A DNA stretch of 64,000 nucleotides from Rhineura floridana (GCF_030035675.1 NC_084483.1:2728501-2792500), one strand, 5' to 3'; counted from the first letter of the stretch, positions 1 to 13,112 are shown. The notes: generated by a model not told the origin, from the letters alone. Numbers and translations are program-made.

Positions 1-261
1 ATGGATTAGAGCCCCTTTTGTTCACAGAAGGGCATGTCTGAATCTAGCCCACTCCATGCAGTTCCATGCTCAATTACCTTTCTAGAGTGCAATCTGTGAT
101 GGACAGAATACAAAGCAAAAGTAACTTCTTTCAAAGCTGTTAAGTGCAGTAAGTTCAACTACGCAACCACCTAATTAAATCTTGCTATTAATGAAACAAA
201 AAGACAATACACACACACACTATTCAATTGACACCCACACCCCTGAGATGTGCTTAAGTGG

Positions 262-660
262 TTTCCAGGCTTAAAATCATAGAGTTGAAAGAGAAATGGA
301 AAGTCATCTAGTTCAACCCCTTAATCAATGCAAGATCTGCAACATAGAATGCAACCACAGTATCCTTGACAGAGAGCTGCCCACCCTCTGTTTAAGTACC
401 TCCAGTGAAACTTCCACCATCTCCCGAGGCAGTCTGTTCCACTGTCAAATAGCTCATACAGTTAGGAAGTTTCTCCCAATGTTTCTTGAATTCTGTTTCT
501 CTGCAATTTCTGCTTATTGATTCTAGTGCTGACTTCTGGAGCAACAGAGAACAAGTCTGCTCCATCGTCTTCATAATAGTCCTTCAGATATTTGAAGACC
601 ACCATCATAATCAGGCGGGCTTCTCCCATATAGACCACCTCAGTCCTCATGATCGACAGA
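262..660 (-). mobile_element. LINE 3'-end fragment (CR1/L2-like clade)
   Basis: The minus strand translates to pieces typical of the C-terminal end of a jockey/CR1-type LINE polymerase: a YLKDYYEDDGADLFS-like stretch followed by RINKQKLQRN. After it comes the untranslated tail ending near 262 with the reptile LINE motif 'atcatagagttgaaag' (plus-strand reading). It is truncated at the 5' end and several stops interrupt it. A related 3' tail occurs near 47455-47500. The family assignment beyond 'CR1/L2-like' is uncertain. Confidence 0.55.
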
Positions 661-2187
661 AGAGACCTGTGGACTGTGTCACAGCCTGCTGTAGTCCGCC
701 TTATGGCTAAGGGTCAATCAGCCTTCTCCCTTTGGAGATGAAGTGGACACCAATGGTTGTGTGCTTCACCAGCAATTAAAGACAAACTTTTCCACCCAGG
801 CGTTTCCTAGCCACTATACCAGTTCTTTGCTGTCATCAGTTTTATATTTAGTGCTAATGTTTTACTGCAGGGATGGGGAAAGATTCCTCTGAGAAACACT
901 TAGGGTGAGGCTGCTGAACTGACAATCAACTGATGCAATACGATGCCGGGTGATTGTAAGCTGTGGCTGCCTCAAAGCAAGAATCTTCATGTGCTCCCAA
1001 TTCTTTCTTTACAGGCAAAATTCAGGGGTGTTTTTTTTTAAAAAAAGAACCTGGCATTTCCCCGTCACCATGAAAAGATGCAGGCAAGGTGGGCATGGCT
1101 CATCAAAAGCAGTTTGGAAGGGCAACCTCTGAGACCTGGCTGGCCTAATTAGTTAAGCCAGCAGGTCAGAGATTCCCCACCATTTTACTAGAATGTTTTA
1201 TTTCTGTGTTTATTGTAGTTTCTTATTAAAGTGTACAAACTTTTTATAAATAAGCCTTAATTTCTCCAGGCTAAACATAATCAGCTTTTGCAGCTGTTCT
1301 TCAAAAGATTTGGTATCCACACCCCTCATCATCTATGGTCGCACTGCTATGGCAACCACATTCAGTAACTTCTTTATTCTATTACTTAGGCAAATTTTAT
1401 TGCTATAGTTCAGTCTCATCGATTTTAACAGAAAAGAGATGAATTCCTATGAGGCTTAACCGGAGTGAATTGACTCAAATAAGTAAAAAAAAGAGGCAGC
1501 TTTAAATCAGCTTAAATTCCCACTGATTAAGTCTTCCATTTTCTTAATCAGTCAAATTTGCACAAATCTTGTTAATTTACAACTAGCATATTATTTAGAT
1601 GGTTACTTCATTCTTATAACCAGGTCTGGCATCTTGTACTTATCACGCTATATACATCTTGCAGATTTTCCATTTTTACCTACAGAGGGAATGTCTTTCA
1701 AACGTTCTGTTACAGAACTGACAATTAAACTGCTCACTTTTGCTCAGTAACTATTGGACCTTACTTCCATTGGTCTTAGGTATTTTGCTTGCTATTTTTT
1801 CATGACCCAGTCCTACACTCCAAAAAACAGAATGGAGTAGAAAGAAGCAACACTAAAAAGAATACAAATTTGTGCAATTTTCATGTTCCTATATTTCCAT
1901 GCTTCACCTCACAAGCTGTCATGGCTACTGTTTTCATCAGGCTAACGTCTGGTAGGCAGAGTGTAAATATTCATTTACGATTTGAGAAACGGTGAAAGTG
2001 GTTTTTCATTTACACAGACTTAGTTTATGTGCCATAGGGATTGATTCAATTTAGAGATGAATTGTAGAGCTAACATGCTTTTATTCATAGACTGCCATCC
2101 AATACTCAGGGTAGACCTACTGAAATCAACAGACTTAAATTAACCTGAGTATGACATACTTAGATTCAGCCTAGTTATTAACTTAGG

Positions 2188-2265
2188 CTGCAATCCAATA
2201 CACACTTACCTGGGAGTAAGTCCATTGAACCCAATGGAACTTACTTCTGAGCAGACGTTTCTCAA
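2188..2265 (-). repeat. Short squamate interspersed repeat (about 80 bp)
   Basis: The plus strand reads 'gctgcaatccaatacaca', then 'acctgggagtaagtcc' and 'ttacttctgagcag'. The same module appears in the opposite orientation at about 20725-20800 and 57270-57345, and more decayed near 42000-42080. It has no coding potential. I do not know its formal family name. Confidence 0.45.
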
Positions 2266-3040
2266 AGTTGCTCTTTGAGAAACTTAGAATTTACATTTTT
2301 AAGGTCTAATTTTAAAAATCAATTTTATCCACCCTGATCTTAATCAGGCTTAATATTTGGCTGGATGATACCTAAACGAAAAAGATTTTAACACAGAAAT
2401 CACTTTTGTGGGGTCTTAACTGTGGTAACAAGAAGGGCCGCATTTGTCCTCTTCCTTAAGTGTTTGAGCAGAAATACATGACCGCTTCCTTCGACTGGTA
2501 TGGTTTTACAAGAATAGCAAGGAAATATTGGTTGACTCCATCATTCAACAGACTTTGGCTGCAAACCATGATAGCTCTGACGCAGTTTAAATACAAAATG
2601 CTCCAATACTTAATTCGTTCCAATAGTGTTGTTGGGGAGATATATTTGTACTGTGAGAGCAGGATGTTGGACTAGATGGGCCACTGGCTTGATCCAGCAG
2701 GCTCTTCTTATATTCTTTATTTTATTTTTAATAATTAAGTGTAGGAATCAAGTACTGATTGAATTTCAGTCCCAGTATTTTTGGAAAGACTGCTGCCCTA
2801 TTTAAGAGGGTGACTCATTAACTTCTAGAATAACAGGCTACAAGACCTTCAGAGCTTTTGCTTTATAATTCAGGAAGCCTATGTAAAATAATCCAATGCA
2901 GATTTTACATTAAAGTTGTCCAGTGTCAGAGAAAAAACAGCTACTGTGGTGCAGAAGCAATTTGTAAATTGTAGCTCTGCAAATATGACTCAGAGGAATA
3001 TTCTAGTCACTTTAAAAAATTGATTCCTAAATTTAGGCTC

Positions 3041-3041
3041 C

Positions 3042-3076
<35 letters not shown>

Positions 3077-3092
3077 GAGAGAGGGAGAGAGG

Positions 3093-3125
<33 letters not shown>

Positions 3126-3282
3126 GGAGAGAGAGAGAGAGAGAGGGAGAGAGAGAGAGGGAGGGAGAGAGAGGGAGGGAGAGAGAGAGAGAGAGAGGGA
3201 GGGAGGGAGAGAGGGAGAGGGCGAGGGAGAGGGCGAGGGAGAGAGAGAGGGAGAGAGAGAGGGAGAGAGAGAGAGAGAGAGA
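3041..3282. repeat. (AG)n microsatellite with GGGA interruptions
   Basis: About 240 bp of nearly pure GA dinucleotide, broken by many GGGA and GGGC variants. The open frames on both strands (Ser-Leu repeats or Arg-Glu repeats) come from the low-complexity DNA and are not genes. It lies inside ACTR2 intron 3. Confidence 0.95.
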
Positions 3283-4662
3283 TTTAATCACCAAATTAAA
3301 CACACAGTCTTTGGAATGAATACTGAATAATAAACTAAACCTGCAGGCAATATGAACTGTTTTTACCCTTAACATCTGCTAAATGAACACCGTCATGTCA
3401 GCAGACAGTTGTGCCTCATCTACTCTGGAGACGTAATAAGAGGACAGCCAAAGGAGCTGGAAGTGAGGCACCACTACAAGGAGCATCAAGGAGGAGGAAC
3501 GGGGGAGAGAAAATGCCTTTATCTCTTTCAATGTGGGCTACAAATGTAACGATTTCTTATATGTCTGACTTACAATTAATTATCCTGTCCCACTGTCAAA
3601 GGCTACTCAACTGGAAAGCATGACCACTGCTTGCAGTATAAAAACAGCTGGACTTCTTTCCATGAGATGTTTCATTCACTCAACAAATGCATAGTTTTAC
3701 TTGTATGAATGATGGCGCAAAACTGGCTCATTTTGGTTTTATAAGTTCAAAAAGAAGTTGTCATAAAACTGACTGTAGCTGGATTAATTTAATATGCAAC
3801 GTTGAACAACTGAATTGATTTTTGCAGTGGAAAAATTGTCAATATTTAGCAGACTGCTAAAACTATTTTGACAGCGCTAAATTTCTAATAGCTAACTTAG
3901 AAGTTACTTTCAGAACACAAATACAGAGCATACCATGTAACACTACTATGAGCCTTTTTATAGTGTCCTCAGATTTCTTCCCCTAGTGTATTTTACAATG
4001 CTCCTCCTATCTTAAAAGATCTAATATTAATAAGTGCCATTCCTTCCGCTTATTTCTGTAAAAGGTCCCCAAGTTTTACTTCTACATCTAGGGGGAATTT
4101 TAGGTGCAATAAACGAGTTAGGTGAGATATCTATGAATAGTGCAGGTTGACAAATATAATCCTAAAAGATTAGTGTTTGAGAGTCACAGCTATCTTCCTG
4201 TGTAATACGGGTCCTGCAGCATCCAAGTGTGTAAATAAAGTAAACTTTTCTGTATGGGCTGCTTGTATGAACCTCCAAACATCACTCAATTTTTGCTAGA
4301 GGATGGCTTTTTCAAGCTGCTTTATCTCTGCATGGCTGGTTCTTTTTTTGCTTGCTTGCTTTTTCCAGCAATGTTGCGAGTCCTGTGGGTGCTCTTCCTC
4401 GCTGGATGCTGTATTTTCCGACACCCCTTCTTCTACTCTCTGATGCATATGTAAAGCTTTGAGCAATTTCTTGGCCTCATCATGTATTGCTGCTGTCAGA
4501 GTGGTGCCTTCACGTGTGTCAAAGGCCCCGTTGGAGAGCTCTTCTTGGAGTGATCAGGAAGAAGAGGACTGGGATCCTGGGGAGGTACCCAGTGGGCTGT
4601 AATGCGAGGGGGCTGAAACAGGAGAAGGCTTCAGCATTTTAGACAGCTTCATCCCCTTAGTT

Positions 4663-4946
4663 CAGCGGTTCTTAACCTGGGGTGCACGGACCCCCGGGGG
4701 TACGAGACACTTTTTCTAGGGGTGCAACGAGTTGTTCGAGATTTTAAAAATTCATTTAAATAGAAGCAGAAAATTAACTATACAACCAAAGATTTTGGAA
4801 AATTGTCATTTATCTTAGCTAAGTTAGGCTAAAACACACATTAAAATAAAATAAAATAAAAAATGAATTTTATTTTTTCAGGGGGTGCGAGAGCATATTT
4901 TGGAAATCCAAGGACTGCTGCCAGTGGAAAGGGTTAAGAACCACTG
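4663..4946. mobile_element. Non-autonomous hAT element with perfect 8-bp target duplication
   Basis: The ends are inverted repeats, CAGCGGTTCTTAACC on the left and GGTTAAGAACCACTG on the right. The element is flanked on both sides by the identical octamer CCTTAGTT (4655-4662 and 4947-4954). CAG-type ends and 8-bp duplications are hallmarks of hAT transposons. The 284-bp interior has no open frame, so this is a miniature element that must have been moved in trans. Confidence 0.88.
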
Positions 4947-5443
4947 CCTTAGTTCCAGTTACAAATGACGAAGTGCTATCTGACAGTGAGCTGACCCTTC
5001 TCCTGCCCTGTTGCTTCAGCCGTCACTTGGAGCTCCTCCAAAACTGGAGGAATCAGAGGCTCAACCAGAGGCAGTGTTAGAGGAGGAACTGGCTGAAGTG
5101 ACTCCACCCCTGTTGCCAAGGATGCGCACTGTGAGCAGATAGCACCAGTGAGCAGATAAGCATCAGCTTTTCAACCTGTTTGTAGAAGTGCCAGCTTGCT
5201 AACTAAGTCCCATTCAGAGTAACGTATTTAAAGGGTCCAAGTGGTGCCCAATTGCTGCAACATTGTCTTAGCTTGAGTAGTCATGCTTAGTTATGCTATG
5301 CAGAAATGCAGAGTCCTGTGTAACCTGTAAGCTGATCTACAAGGTGCTCTAAGCTGAAATTCCACATTAAACATGACAGAGAGAAAAAACACCAGTGAGT
5401 CCAAGTCTGAATCCAACAGGGTTGGCCTGGACAATGGGCTACA

Positions 5444-6231
5444 TTAGTTTAAATGGGGAACCCCACCAATACTGAATGAATGCATTTTTAAGCTTTTCTG
5501 CGTGTTGTTTGAAATCACACCTTTTTGTAGTGTTTTGTTACTGAAGTCCTGGAAAAGGTAGATTTTATTTCCTTTACACTCAAGGTTGGGCTCTGGTCGT
5601 GCTTTGTACATTAATTCTTCTTTCACCATGTGAAATTTAATAATAATATCATCTCTGGGGCATTGGCCCTGAGAATCTAGGGGCCAGTGCCCTGTGGATG
5701 CATTCTGTGTCTCATTTTTCCAACTGAAAGTCCTTGAAGATGCCATTTATCTAGGTAATAAAAAGAGGTGAAGAGGTCCTGTCCCCCTGCCAATTCAGGA
5801 GCCCCTGCCCCAAATTATTTCTGTGACTTCTGTCCTCCCACTCATACATCTGGCACTGCATATCCATGGTTGTTTTTTTAAGCACCATTATGTCAATCTT
5901 GTGCTTCATGCCCAACTCCAGAGCCTTGTCAGCAGTTTTAGCTACGTCCCACAGCTTATCTGCTAACCTTTTTATCTCTGTCTGCGATAGGGAGAGGGCA
6001 GCCACCCACTCCTCTTTAAGGTTATTTTTAAATTGCTGCAGTAAGTCAGCCATAGGCTCCAGGTCTTCTTTTGCAAGTTTAACTGATTTGCAAAAAGTTG
6101 TAGGCCCTACCTCCAGGCCGCCCTCAGTGTTTGCAGCTCCGCGGTGCATGCGCAAATTATGTTGTGAACAGCTTTTCTTTTGTTCCCAAAGTGCTCTGGC
6201 TCAATGCCTTGCCAGGTATCCAGCTTTTTAA
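5444..6231 (-). mobile_element. L1-type LINE fragment: ORF1 remnant
   Basis: Reading leftwards on the minus strand, 6155-5751 encodes a helical, Leu/Lys/Glu-rich stretch (SLSQTEIKRLADKLWD and following) that resembles the ORF1p coiled coil. 5746-5444 then encodes PRDDIIIKFHMVKEELMYKA and, further on, IYLFQDFSNKTLQK, which resembles the C-terminal RNA-binding domain of vertebrate L1 ORF1p. Stops separate the two pieces and the RRM segment between them is mostly missing, so the copy is dead. No ORF2 is present here. Confidence 0.65.
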
Positions 6232-6437
6232 AGTGTTGTTTGCCTTTAGGGTTATTATAAATTAGTTTCAGTGCAGTGTTGATGGGAGCAGAGGATTTAA
6301 ATTGCCATCTTTTGAGGTGACATCACCCCCCCCAGGGGGGCAACATTTTAGTTTTAGATTAGATGAACTGTTTTTGCTGCGATTTGGATTATGTATTTGT
6401 GTTTCAATAGTTAGGCGTTCACATGAATTGTTATTTT

Positions 6438-6693
6438 GATGTTAATGTATATATTACCTCAAAATATTTAATTGGCCTATTAATATTTGCATGACTAAAT
6501 TTTCTTATGTTTTGTATGGTTATTGAATTATCTTGAAATGTAAACTTTCCTGATGTTACAAGCCAGATGTTAATGTATGTATTACCTCAAAATATTTAAT
6601 TGGCCTATTAATATTTGCATGACTAAATTTTCTTATGTTTTGTATGGTTATTGAATTATCTTGAAATGTAAACTTTCCTGATGTTACAAGCCA
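6438..6693. repeat. Tandem duplication, 2 x 128 bp
   Basis: The segment 6438-6565 is repeated almost exactly at 6566-6693; the only difference I see is one base near the start ('atgtatat' against 'atgtatgt'). Each unit starts GATGTTAATGTAT and ends TTACAAGCC. The near identity implies a recent or gene-converted duplication. The unit is AT-rich, non-coding, and may itself be LINE 3'-UTR sequence, because a LINE tail follows at once. Confidence 0.9.
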
Positions 6694-6699
6694 TTTTGA

Positions 6700-6925
6700 C
6701 CATGGTTTACTATGGGAAAGCAGCATACAAATAACCTATTTTTAATCTTCTTAATGTATTTTGTTTTTAGTTTAGTGATGTTTTGTTTTCCTATTTGTGT
6801 CTTGTATATGTTTTCGTGATTTTATCATTATGATGTACTGTATTTTACTCTTGTTTGTTCACCGCCCTGAGAGCTATTTTGCTATGGGCGGTATATAAAT
6901 TGAACGAAATAAATAAATAAATAAA
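6700..6925 (+). mobile_element. CR1-like LINE 3' tail
   Basis: This ends with 'caccgccctgagagc', 'gggcggtatataaattg' and an (AATA)n tail at 6905-6925. That is the standard 3' end of many sauropsid CR1-type LINEs, and the same ending recurs at about 22740-22814 and in reverse near 14290-14380. Only untranslated sequence is kept. Confidence 0.6.
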
Positions 6926-7767
6926 CCTGTGATAATGAATCTCCATCTAGAGACAACTACTAGTATAAATAACACTCTGCAGCCTTTGGTAGCAGCAACT
7001 ATGGACTTTTCAAATCTTCCTCCAAAACCTAGTGAGCATTCAGTGAATATTTCTATTCATTTTTAGCAGGAAGGATTCAAAAGGTGATTACTATACAGGC
7101 TATAATTCATCATGTCTTCAGGGCTTTCCATTATGATACAATTCCGGTGTGTATTTTAGATAAAAGGTAAAATCAGGTAAACTGCATGGAAGTTCAGAAT
7201 TCAGTGCCGCAAATATGCTAGTAATATGTGCTAATGACTGTTTCCAATTTTCATCATTCAGTGTATGGCCACTGGATGCAGACAAGCATGAATCAATATT
7301 CTTTAAACAAGACAGATGATTGGCAACACTAATAAATTAGAGGATACCTCAGATGTTGTTTCATTTCTCCTGATCAGCAAGATTTAAAGACCTGGGATGC
7401 TTCTGAAAGCTTAGGTTGCAGCAGAGACCAAGAGTGCCTTTCTCCAGTACCGGTAGGCAGGGAGATGATCCAGATACAGCAATCATTTACACTTTTTCCA
7501 CCACAGTAATAATGGAGATTTGAGGATACTTTGTGAAGGCTCTTCAAAAGTTCCAGCTGGTATACAGTGTGGTAGCCCATATCCCAATACAGGTGTATCA
7601 CTGACAGCACATTACAACAGCGCTCCAGAAACTATGTTGGCTCCCGGCCCGTTTTTCTAGACATAGCTCAACATTATTAGCTTTGAACCTATTTGAACCT
7701 ATAAATAGCATGTCATATAGAATGAAATTACATTGTACCATTTGTAATTCAGTAATAGGAGAGCATT

Positions 7768-7802
7768 GGTCAGAGGTCTGAGTACTTTTGCAAGGCACTG
7801 TA
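7768..7802. mobile_element. Tc1/mariner-type terminal sequence
   Basis: On the minus strand, the sequence from 7800 reads CAGTGCCTTGCAAAAGTACT followed by CAGACCTCTGACC, next to a TA at 7801-7802. This is the well-known end of a Tc1/mariner-like family with TA target sites. I could not locate the partner end with confidence, so the element is probably truncated and may extend left to about 7400. Confidence 0.5.
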
Positions 7803-8088
7803 AAAAGGATGAATAACTTCACTATGAAACATTCTATGAATATATACATTTCCATTGCCGTTTCAACAGGTTCTGAACACAGTTACTTATATGATCCTGC
7901 ATAAAATGTACATTTGTTTGCTTTTTAAACAGAATAGAACTTCTAAAGAACACTGCCACCTGGAGCATTTTATGATGAATAATCCGAGAAGCGCTATGGG
8001 CTTTCATGGACAGAAAGTACTATGGGCTTCCATTAGGAAAATCTGGATCTATTTTGCATAGCAGGACACATCTTGAAAAGGTACCTAC

Positions 8089-8304
8089 CTCCACAATCTT
8101 CTCCCTGTTCTTTGTTGGATTCATAGGCGGTTCTGTGAGAAGTATTTTACAGTTTTTTGTGTCAATGTTAAGTTTTTCTGGTCCAAAGGTGTAGTCCCAA
8201 AGATGTTTCATATCATCCCAGTTCCGGACAATGCCATTCTCCATGGGGTAGTTAACTTCCAACATTGACCTCAGCTCACTTGCTTCATCGCCAACCATAA
8301 GATC
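8089..8304 (-). CDS. ACTR2: ACTR2 exon 3 (actin-related protein 2)
   Basis: ARP2 is a core subunit of the Arp2/3 complex, which nucleates branched actin filaments in the cytoplasm. These 216 nt encode 72 residues beginning [20 protein letters not shown] and ending [13 protein letters not shown]. From memory of the human protein they match ARP2 residues 54-125 with one conservative change (Lys for Arg in the [11 protein letters not shown] stretch). The acceptor (TTGTAG before GATCTTATGG) and donor (GTGGAG before GTAGGT) are consensus, and the exon is phase 0 at both ends, fitting exon 2. It contains the start of the actin-fold subdomain 1/2 region. The next exon should start with a Val codon and Met-Phe-Glu and is not in the window. 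Confidence 0.96.
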
Positions 8305-10861
8305 CTACAAGTTGCAAAGGGAAACTGGTAAATTAACATTTTCCAAAACAGTTGGTTCAATCTGACACTTCGGGAAACAATAACAAAAAGAAGCTGGTTT
8401 TCTTATTGAGTCTAACAATTCAATTTAGGGGCAGAGGGAGGAAACTTAGGTATTCCACTGAAAAATAAAGCAAGGCATTTAAAAATGAAAGAACACAATA
8501 GGCACAACTGCAAACAGCTATGTAAATATAAATCTCATGGAATTTGGGACGTAAGAGGGCCTAGCTAACATGTAGATTTCTCTACTAATACATTCAAGAC
8601 TATTTTATTATACATTTATATATGAACAGGTCATGTGATGTGGAACTGCACACAATAGGTGGGCTTAGCATAAAATTTCCATGCATGTTTCATGTTTCTG
8701 TGCACATTACTAAATGGGAATACCGAGTGCTGCACAAGCACAGAAAACAAGTAGCAAAAGGAAGTAAGGGACCACAAATTCCACACCAATTGGAAAAACA
8801 GTCAAACTTTTATATTAGTCCACATCATCAGATTTTCCAAGTTCTTCAATGTAAAAGCAACAGTTATTCAAGCCTCTAGTACTGTTCTTTACCACAGAAA
8901 TATGAACTTCATTCCTAACTTAGATTTGATTTATATAGTTATTTCGGGAATGATTAAGCAACTCTGGGATCTATTACTTTACACTGCAAGTCAGTGATAA
9001 AACCCCACATGGACATTGCCCTTGGCATAGAAGAAGCTTACCTTAATTGACATGATATTAGAAATGAACAAAGTTAAATTTGTCCCCATGCTTTGAAGCC
9101 AATTCTTTAAAAAAATGGAGATGAAAACAAGACTGTCCCTTATTTTTCAAATTCAAAGAGAAGAACTGACCTTGCACAACTATAGAACATTTGACAAACC
9201 TAAAGACTCTCTCATATGGGGAAGTTACATGAAGGTGGAAAAGACATCCTTTAAAAATCAAGTTTATTTGGACTGTTAAAAACAAAATGATATCCTCCTT
9301 CAAATAGGATTTTAATATTTTGCTCGTTAAGACCTTTATTAGTTTATTGTAACTGTGTAACTCAAGGCAGTTCACACTACTATAGCTCTTAACTTCGTAT
9401 TAGTTGTGGTTAAAATAATGTTTAGCAAAATCAGAAGCAAAAAAGAGAACCAAGGTTGTTGAGTACACTCAACGTATCATTTTACTCCACTGCCGCCATA
9501 GTCCTATTGACACGGCATTTAAAATATTTTTCTTTTTCAATCTACATCAAACAAGAGAGGGACAATAAATCAAAACATTCAGTTCACACAGCTTTTAGTG
9601 CATGCTTCAGACATGAACTACTTAAAATTCAATTTAAGAAGCATGGAGGGAATCCTGAGTTTAAGTATTAACTATATGGGAACATGATGACACAGAACAT
9701 ATTAAGGGCAGATTCACACATACAGGCTAGTTGTTTTTTCCCCTCAAGTATCCCGGGAACACAGCATGGTGTGGGGAATCATATGAAGGTTCACCGCATG
9801 GACATGTTGCGATTTCTGCAGCTGCACTTTCGAGAACTGCTGTATAACTGAGATCACAGAGATCTCCCTGTCTACGAACAGTTCACCACTAATTCACATA
9901 CAGTACTGCATTTCCCCATGTGATGTATACATGAGGACTGTATAAGGAATCATATGAAGAAACTGCCAGTTTGCATGTGTGAACTAGCATTACCAGTTTT
10001 AACACTCCTCACAGAATATGTCTTGTCTATATAAGCAGGTGAGATGCAAGTATTTTATCTAAGCCTCATTTTTGTTATGGTTTAATAAGTGGTTTCTAGC
10101 ACGGATGTTAACCTCAGACTGACCTGCAGATTCCTTGCCTGTACAGATAACTACAAATATTAGGACATACCATGTTTGTAAGATATGTACAATAATTTTA
10201 AGAAAGTGCTAGCTACCAAATCAAAGCAATGAAGAAAGATTAAAATTGTTATGTATTCAAAACATAAGAGGACACGACAAGAAAAAAAAAAGAGGCTACA
10301 AAGTCCCATCAAGCAAAAGAGTGGATGACAGCACAGGGGCGCCTCACTTACCATTTTTTTGTCATTCTACTTCAACAGGTCAAGAAAGATGAGGAAAAGG
10401 CAGAAGCAAGAAAATCAGAAGAGGCCTAAGTGAAATCTTTATTCAAATTATTTCAAGTATACACAACAGAAATAAAGCAAAAAAACCAGATGTAGGGACA
10501 GGTGGAAATGCTCTGAGCTCAGCATACTTCAGGGCAAGTGAGAGTATGGCTACCAGACTTTAAAAAAATAAAACAGGAACAGCCCCCAAAGGAATTTATT
10601 TCCGTGCACACAATGGCTGATGTTCTGATTTTCACTGATACTGCACTATAGTAATCCTGGTATGCCTGCAATGATGAAAGCAGCAGCTTTCCTGTGGTAA
10701 CTTTTCACCGACATCTACCTTAACCCACTGCTTACTTACAATCAGTATTTGTCATCCTCAGTCCTCCAGGAATTGACCATTTAAATTATGCCTCACCCAA
10801 TAAATATATTATATAAATAAAAAGTATACTGTATAATTTAGGTGTTACTCATTTTGATTCT

Positions 10862-11300
10862 AAATGTATGTATTTATTTGATTTCTATCCTGCCCTTCCT
10901 CCCAGCAGGAGCCCAGGGTGGCAAACAAAAGCACTAAAAACTTTAAAACATCATAAAAACAAACTTTAAAACAAACTTTAACACACATTAAAACAAAACA
11001 TCTTTAAAAACATTTCTTAAAAAACAGCTTTCAAAACATTTTCTAAGATTAAAAACATTTTAAAAAGAAGGTTTAAGAACATATTAAAAAGCAATTCCAA
11101 CACAGACAGAGACTGGGACAGGTCTCAACTTAAAAGGCTTATTGAAAGAGGAAGGCGCCGCCGAAAAGATAACAGATATGGTGCCTGCCTAATATTTAAG
11201 GGGAGGGAATTCCACAGGGTAGGTGTCGCCACCACTAAATGTGAAGAAATAGGATGGAATCCTACAGCCAGATATGCTAAATCTAAAAAGCTGCATGTTT
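10862..11300 (-). mobile_element. CR1-like LINE 3' end
   Basis: On the minus strand 11310-11125 encodes HLVVATPTLWNSLPLNIR followed by LLSFRRRL, the conserved C-terminal signature of CR1-type ORF2. Downstream of it comes a lysine/AT-rich 3' UTR ending 'gggcaggatagaaatc' (reverse complement of about 10885-10900). The copy is 5'-truncated. Confidence 0.7.
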
Positions 11301-12778
11301 TAATTAGCAAAGCAAAGAAAATTATATTTTTTCATTGTTCTTTTGTGTAGCATTCTATTTTTTTGCAAACAAGCAAACTAAAGAACCAGAATAATACCAA
11401 CCTGTCCAATTGGTATTTGCCACCTAATCTAAAATAAGCCACCCAGGTCATCCCACCTCACTAAGGAAAACCATAAGCTTCAACTACATTAGATTACTTG
11501 CTATATTTCAATTAAGGGCTAAGGAGAGCAGATACACCTCCATCTTTGCCCAAAAAAAATCCAGACTGTACCATGCAATCTACTTACATCCCCATAAAGC
11601 CAATTTTCTGTAATTACTGTTTCAGGAGCTTGGGTGGGAAGTTTGGGTTAGAGAAGAGGAGGGAAACCTAACAAGGGACTACAACTGTAGTTTATTATGA
11701 TTGTGCAGTTATCCAAATCTTTGAATCAGTAGAAGCCAAGTAAAACAGGCTTGAAAGGTATTTAGAAAGATATGAACAGCACAAAGCACGGAGCGAGCTT
11801 CATCTGGGATGGCTTTTAATAACTGAGATAATATTTGTGGTGCTTTTTTATTTTAGTGTGTTTTATTATGCTTTGAAAAAACAAAATCAAATATATGATA
11901 GGATAAGTCCGCTTAACTGTCCTAAACACTACAATAATTATACAGTGATGTCTTGCTTTTTTTTAAAGGCCCAGTGTGTACATACATTCAACTCCCAGTA
12001 TGCTCTGAGTAAGTTAATATACCACTCTTAGGTAACATTTTTACATGCATTAACACTGCTTCTGCAAATTTTACATTTGTAGCTGCTTCAACCCCTCCTT
12101 CAGTGACTACGTTTCCACATAAAGGTAAGCCACGGTCATTTGATTTACCACAAATGAGCAGCGTGCTGGTGGGTGCTGCTTAACTGCGCCCTGCCTGCCT
12201 TTGCCAGAAACAAACCATGAAGTCCGGCTAAGTCAAGAGCAAACTTTGGCTTCCACTTGCAATTTGTTTGGAGAGAAATAAACCACTAGTGTTGGTTTGC
12301 ACACAACGCTAAACCCAGATTTCACAGTCTGCTTATCCCAGAGCTATGTAGGTTGAAGCAAGTGTGACTGAGTAAGCCATACTTTGTTTCTGACTATGGC
12401 TTACTGTTATATACAAACTGGGCCATTTTCTGAATTTCATTTATTTGAAATTTCTATATTTTGCATATGTAAGAGATGCAAAATTATGCAGAACATTGAA
12501 ACAACACTGACATTCTTCCAGTTCATTTCCTTGGCTTACTTCAGAAATCTGGTCATGCTTGTTTTTTCTATTTATAAGCCCGTAAAATTTGAAATGAAGT
12601 GGAATATTCCTACCTGATTTGGAGGAAAATCAACCCACTTTTCTTTTCAACAAAGAAATGAGTGCTATGTGACTCAATCTTAGAATCTTTAAACAGACCT
12701 AGCACATTTATGATGAATAACGAATGCATGATTATCCATATACTAAATAGCCAACGTTGCCCTTGGTAGCCTTTAGAG

Positions 12779-13112
12779 CAGGAATGAGGAATCTTTTTCA
12801 ACCCAAGGGCCACATTCTTTTATGGGCAACCTTCCAGGCATCATGGGCCAATGGTGGGCAGGGCCAGAGCAGGTAAATTTTGCCTCTGTACAGCAGGCTA
12901 GTGTCTACATACTGTACACTAAAAAAAAAACCCTCCATCCAAGCAAACAAGAACTCATTCCAGTTAGGCAAACACACTCAAGAAGGACAAAATGCAGGGC
13001 CAGTAAGGGGTGTAGATGGTCTTAGGTGTAGACTCTTGGGAGAGTCTCAAGGGCCAGATAAAGAGGTCTGGCATGATGCACTTGGCCCTAGTCCTGCGGT
13101 TCCCCATCTCTG
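12779..13112. mobile_element. Non-autonomous hAT element with perfect 8-bp target duplication
   Basis: The left end is CAGGAATGAGGAATC and the right end GGTTCCCCATCTCTG, imperfect inverted repeats. They are flanked by identical CTTTAGAG octamers at 12771-12778 and 13113-13120. A diverged member of the same family, sharing the 'gggcagggcca' and 'caagggcca' blocks, lies at 51802-52157. No transposase frame is present. Confidence 0.88.

Larger units (their letters stand above)
1..8088 (-). other. ACTR2: ACTR2 intron 3, partial (runs off the left edge)
   Basis: This stretch follows the donor of ACTR2 exon 3 on the minus strand. I found no sequence resembling the next ACTR2 exon, which should begin with VMFETYQFSG-like codons, so the remaining exons probably lie beyond position 1. 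It holds a LINE 3' end (262-660), a short squamate repeat (2188-2265), a GA microsatellite (3041-3282), a hAT miniature element (4663-4946), an L1 ORF1 fragment (5444-6231), a 128-bp tandem duplication (6438-6693), a LINE tail (to 6925) and a Tc1/mariner end (7768-7802). The rest (roughly 700-2180, 2270-3040, 3290-4650 and 6930-7760) shows nothing I can name, apart from a LINE-end fragment near 2650-2700. Confidence 0.7.

Noticed and set aside
3007-3375. Long open frames over the GA tract (Ser/Leu or Arg/Glu repeats)
   Set aside because: They are the translation of a dinucleotide microsatellite with no start context, homology or flanking splice signals.
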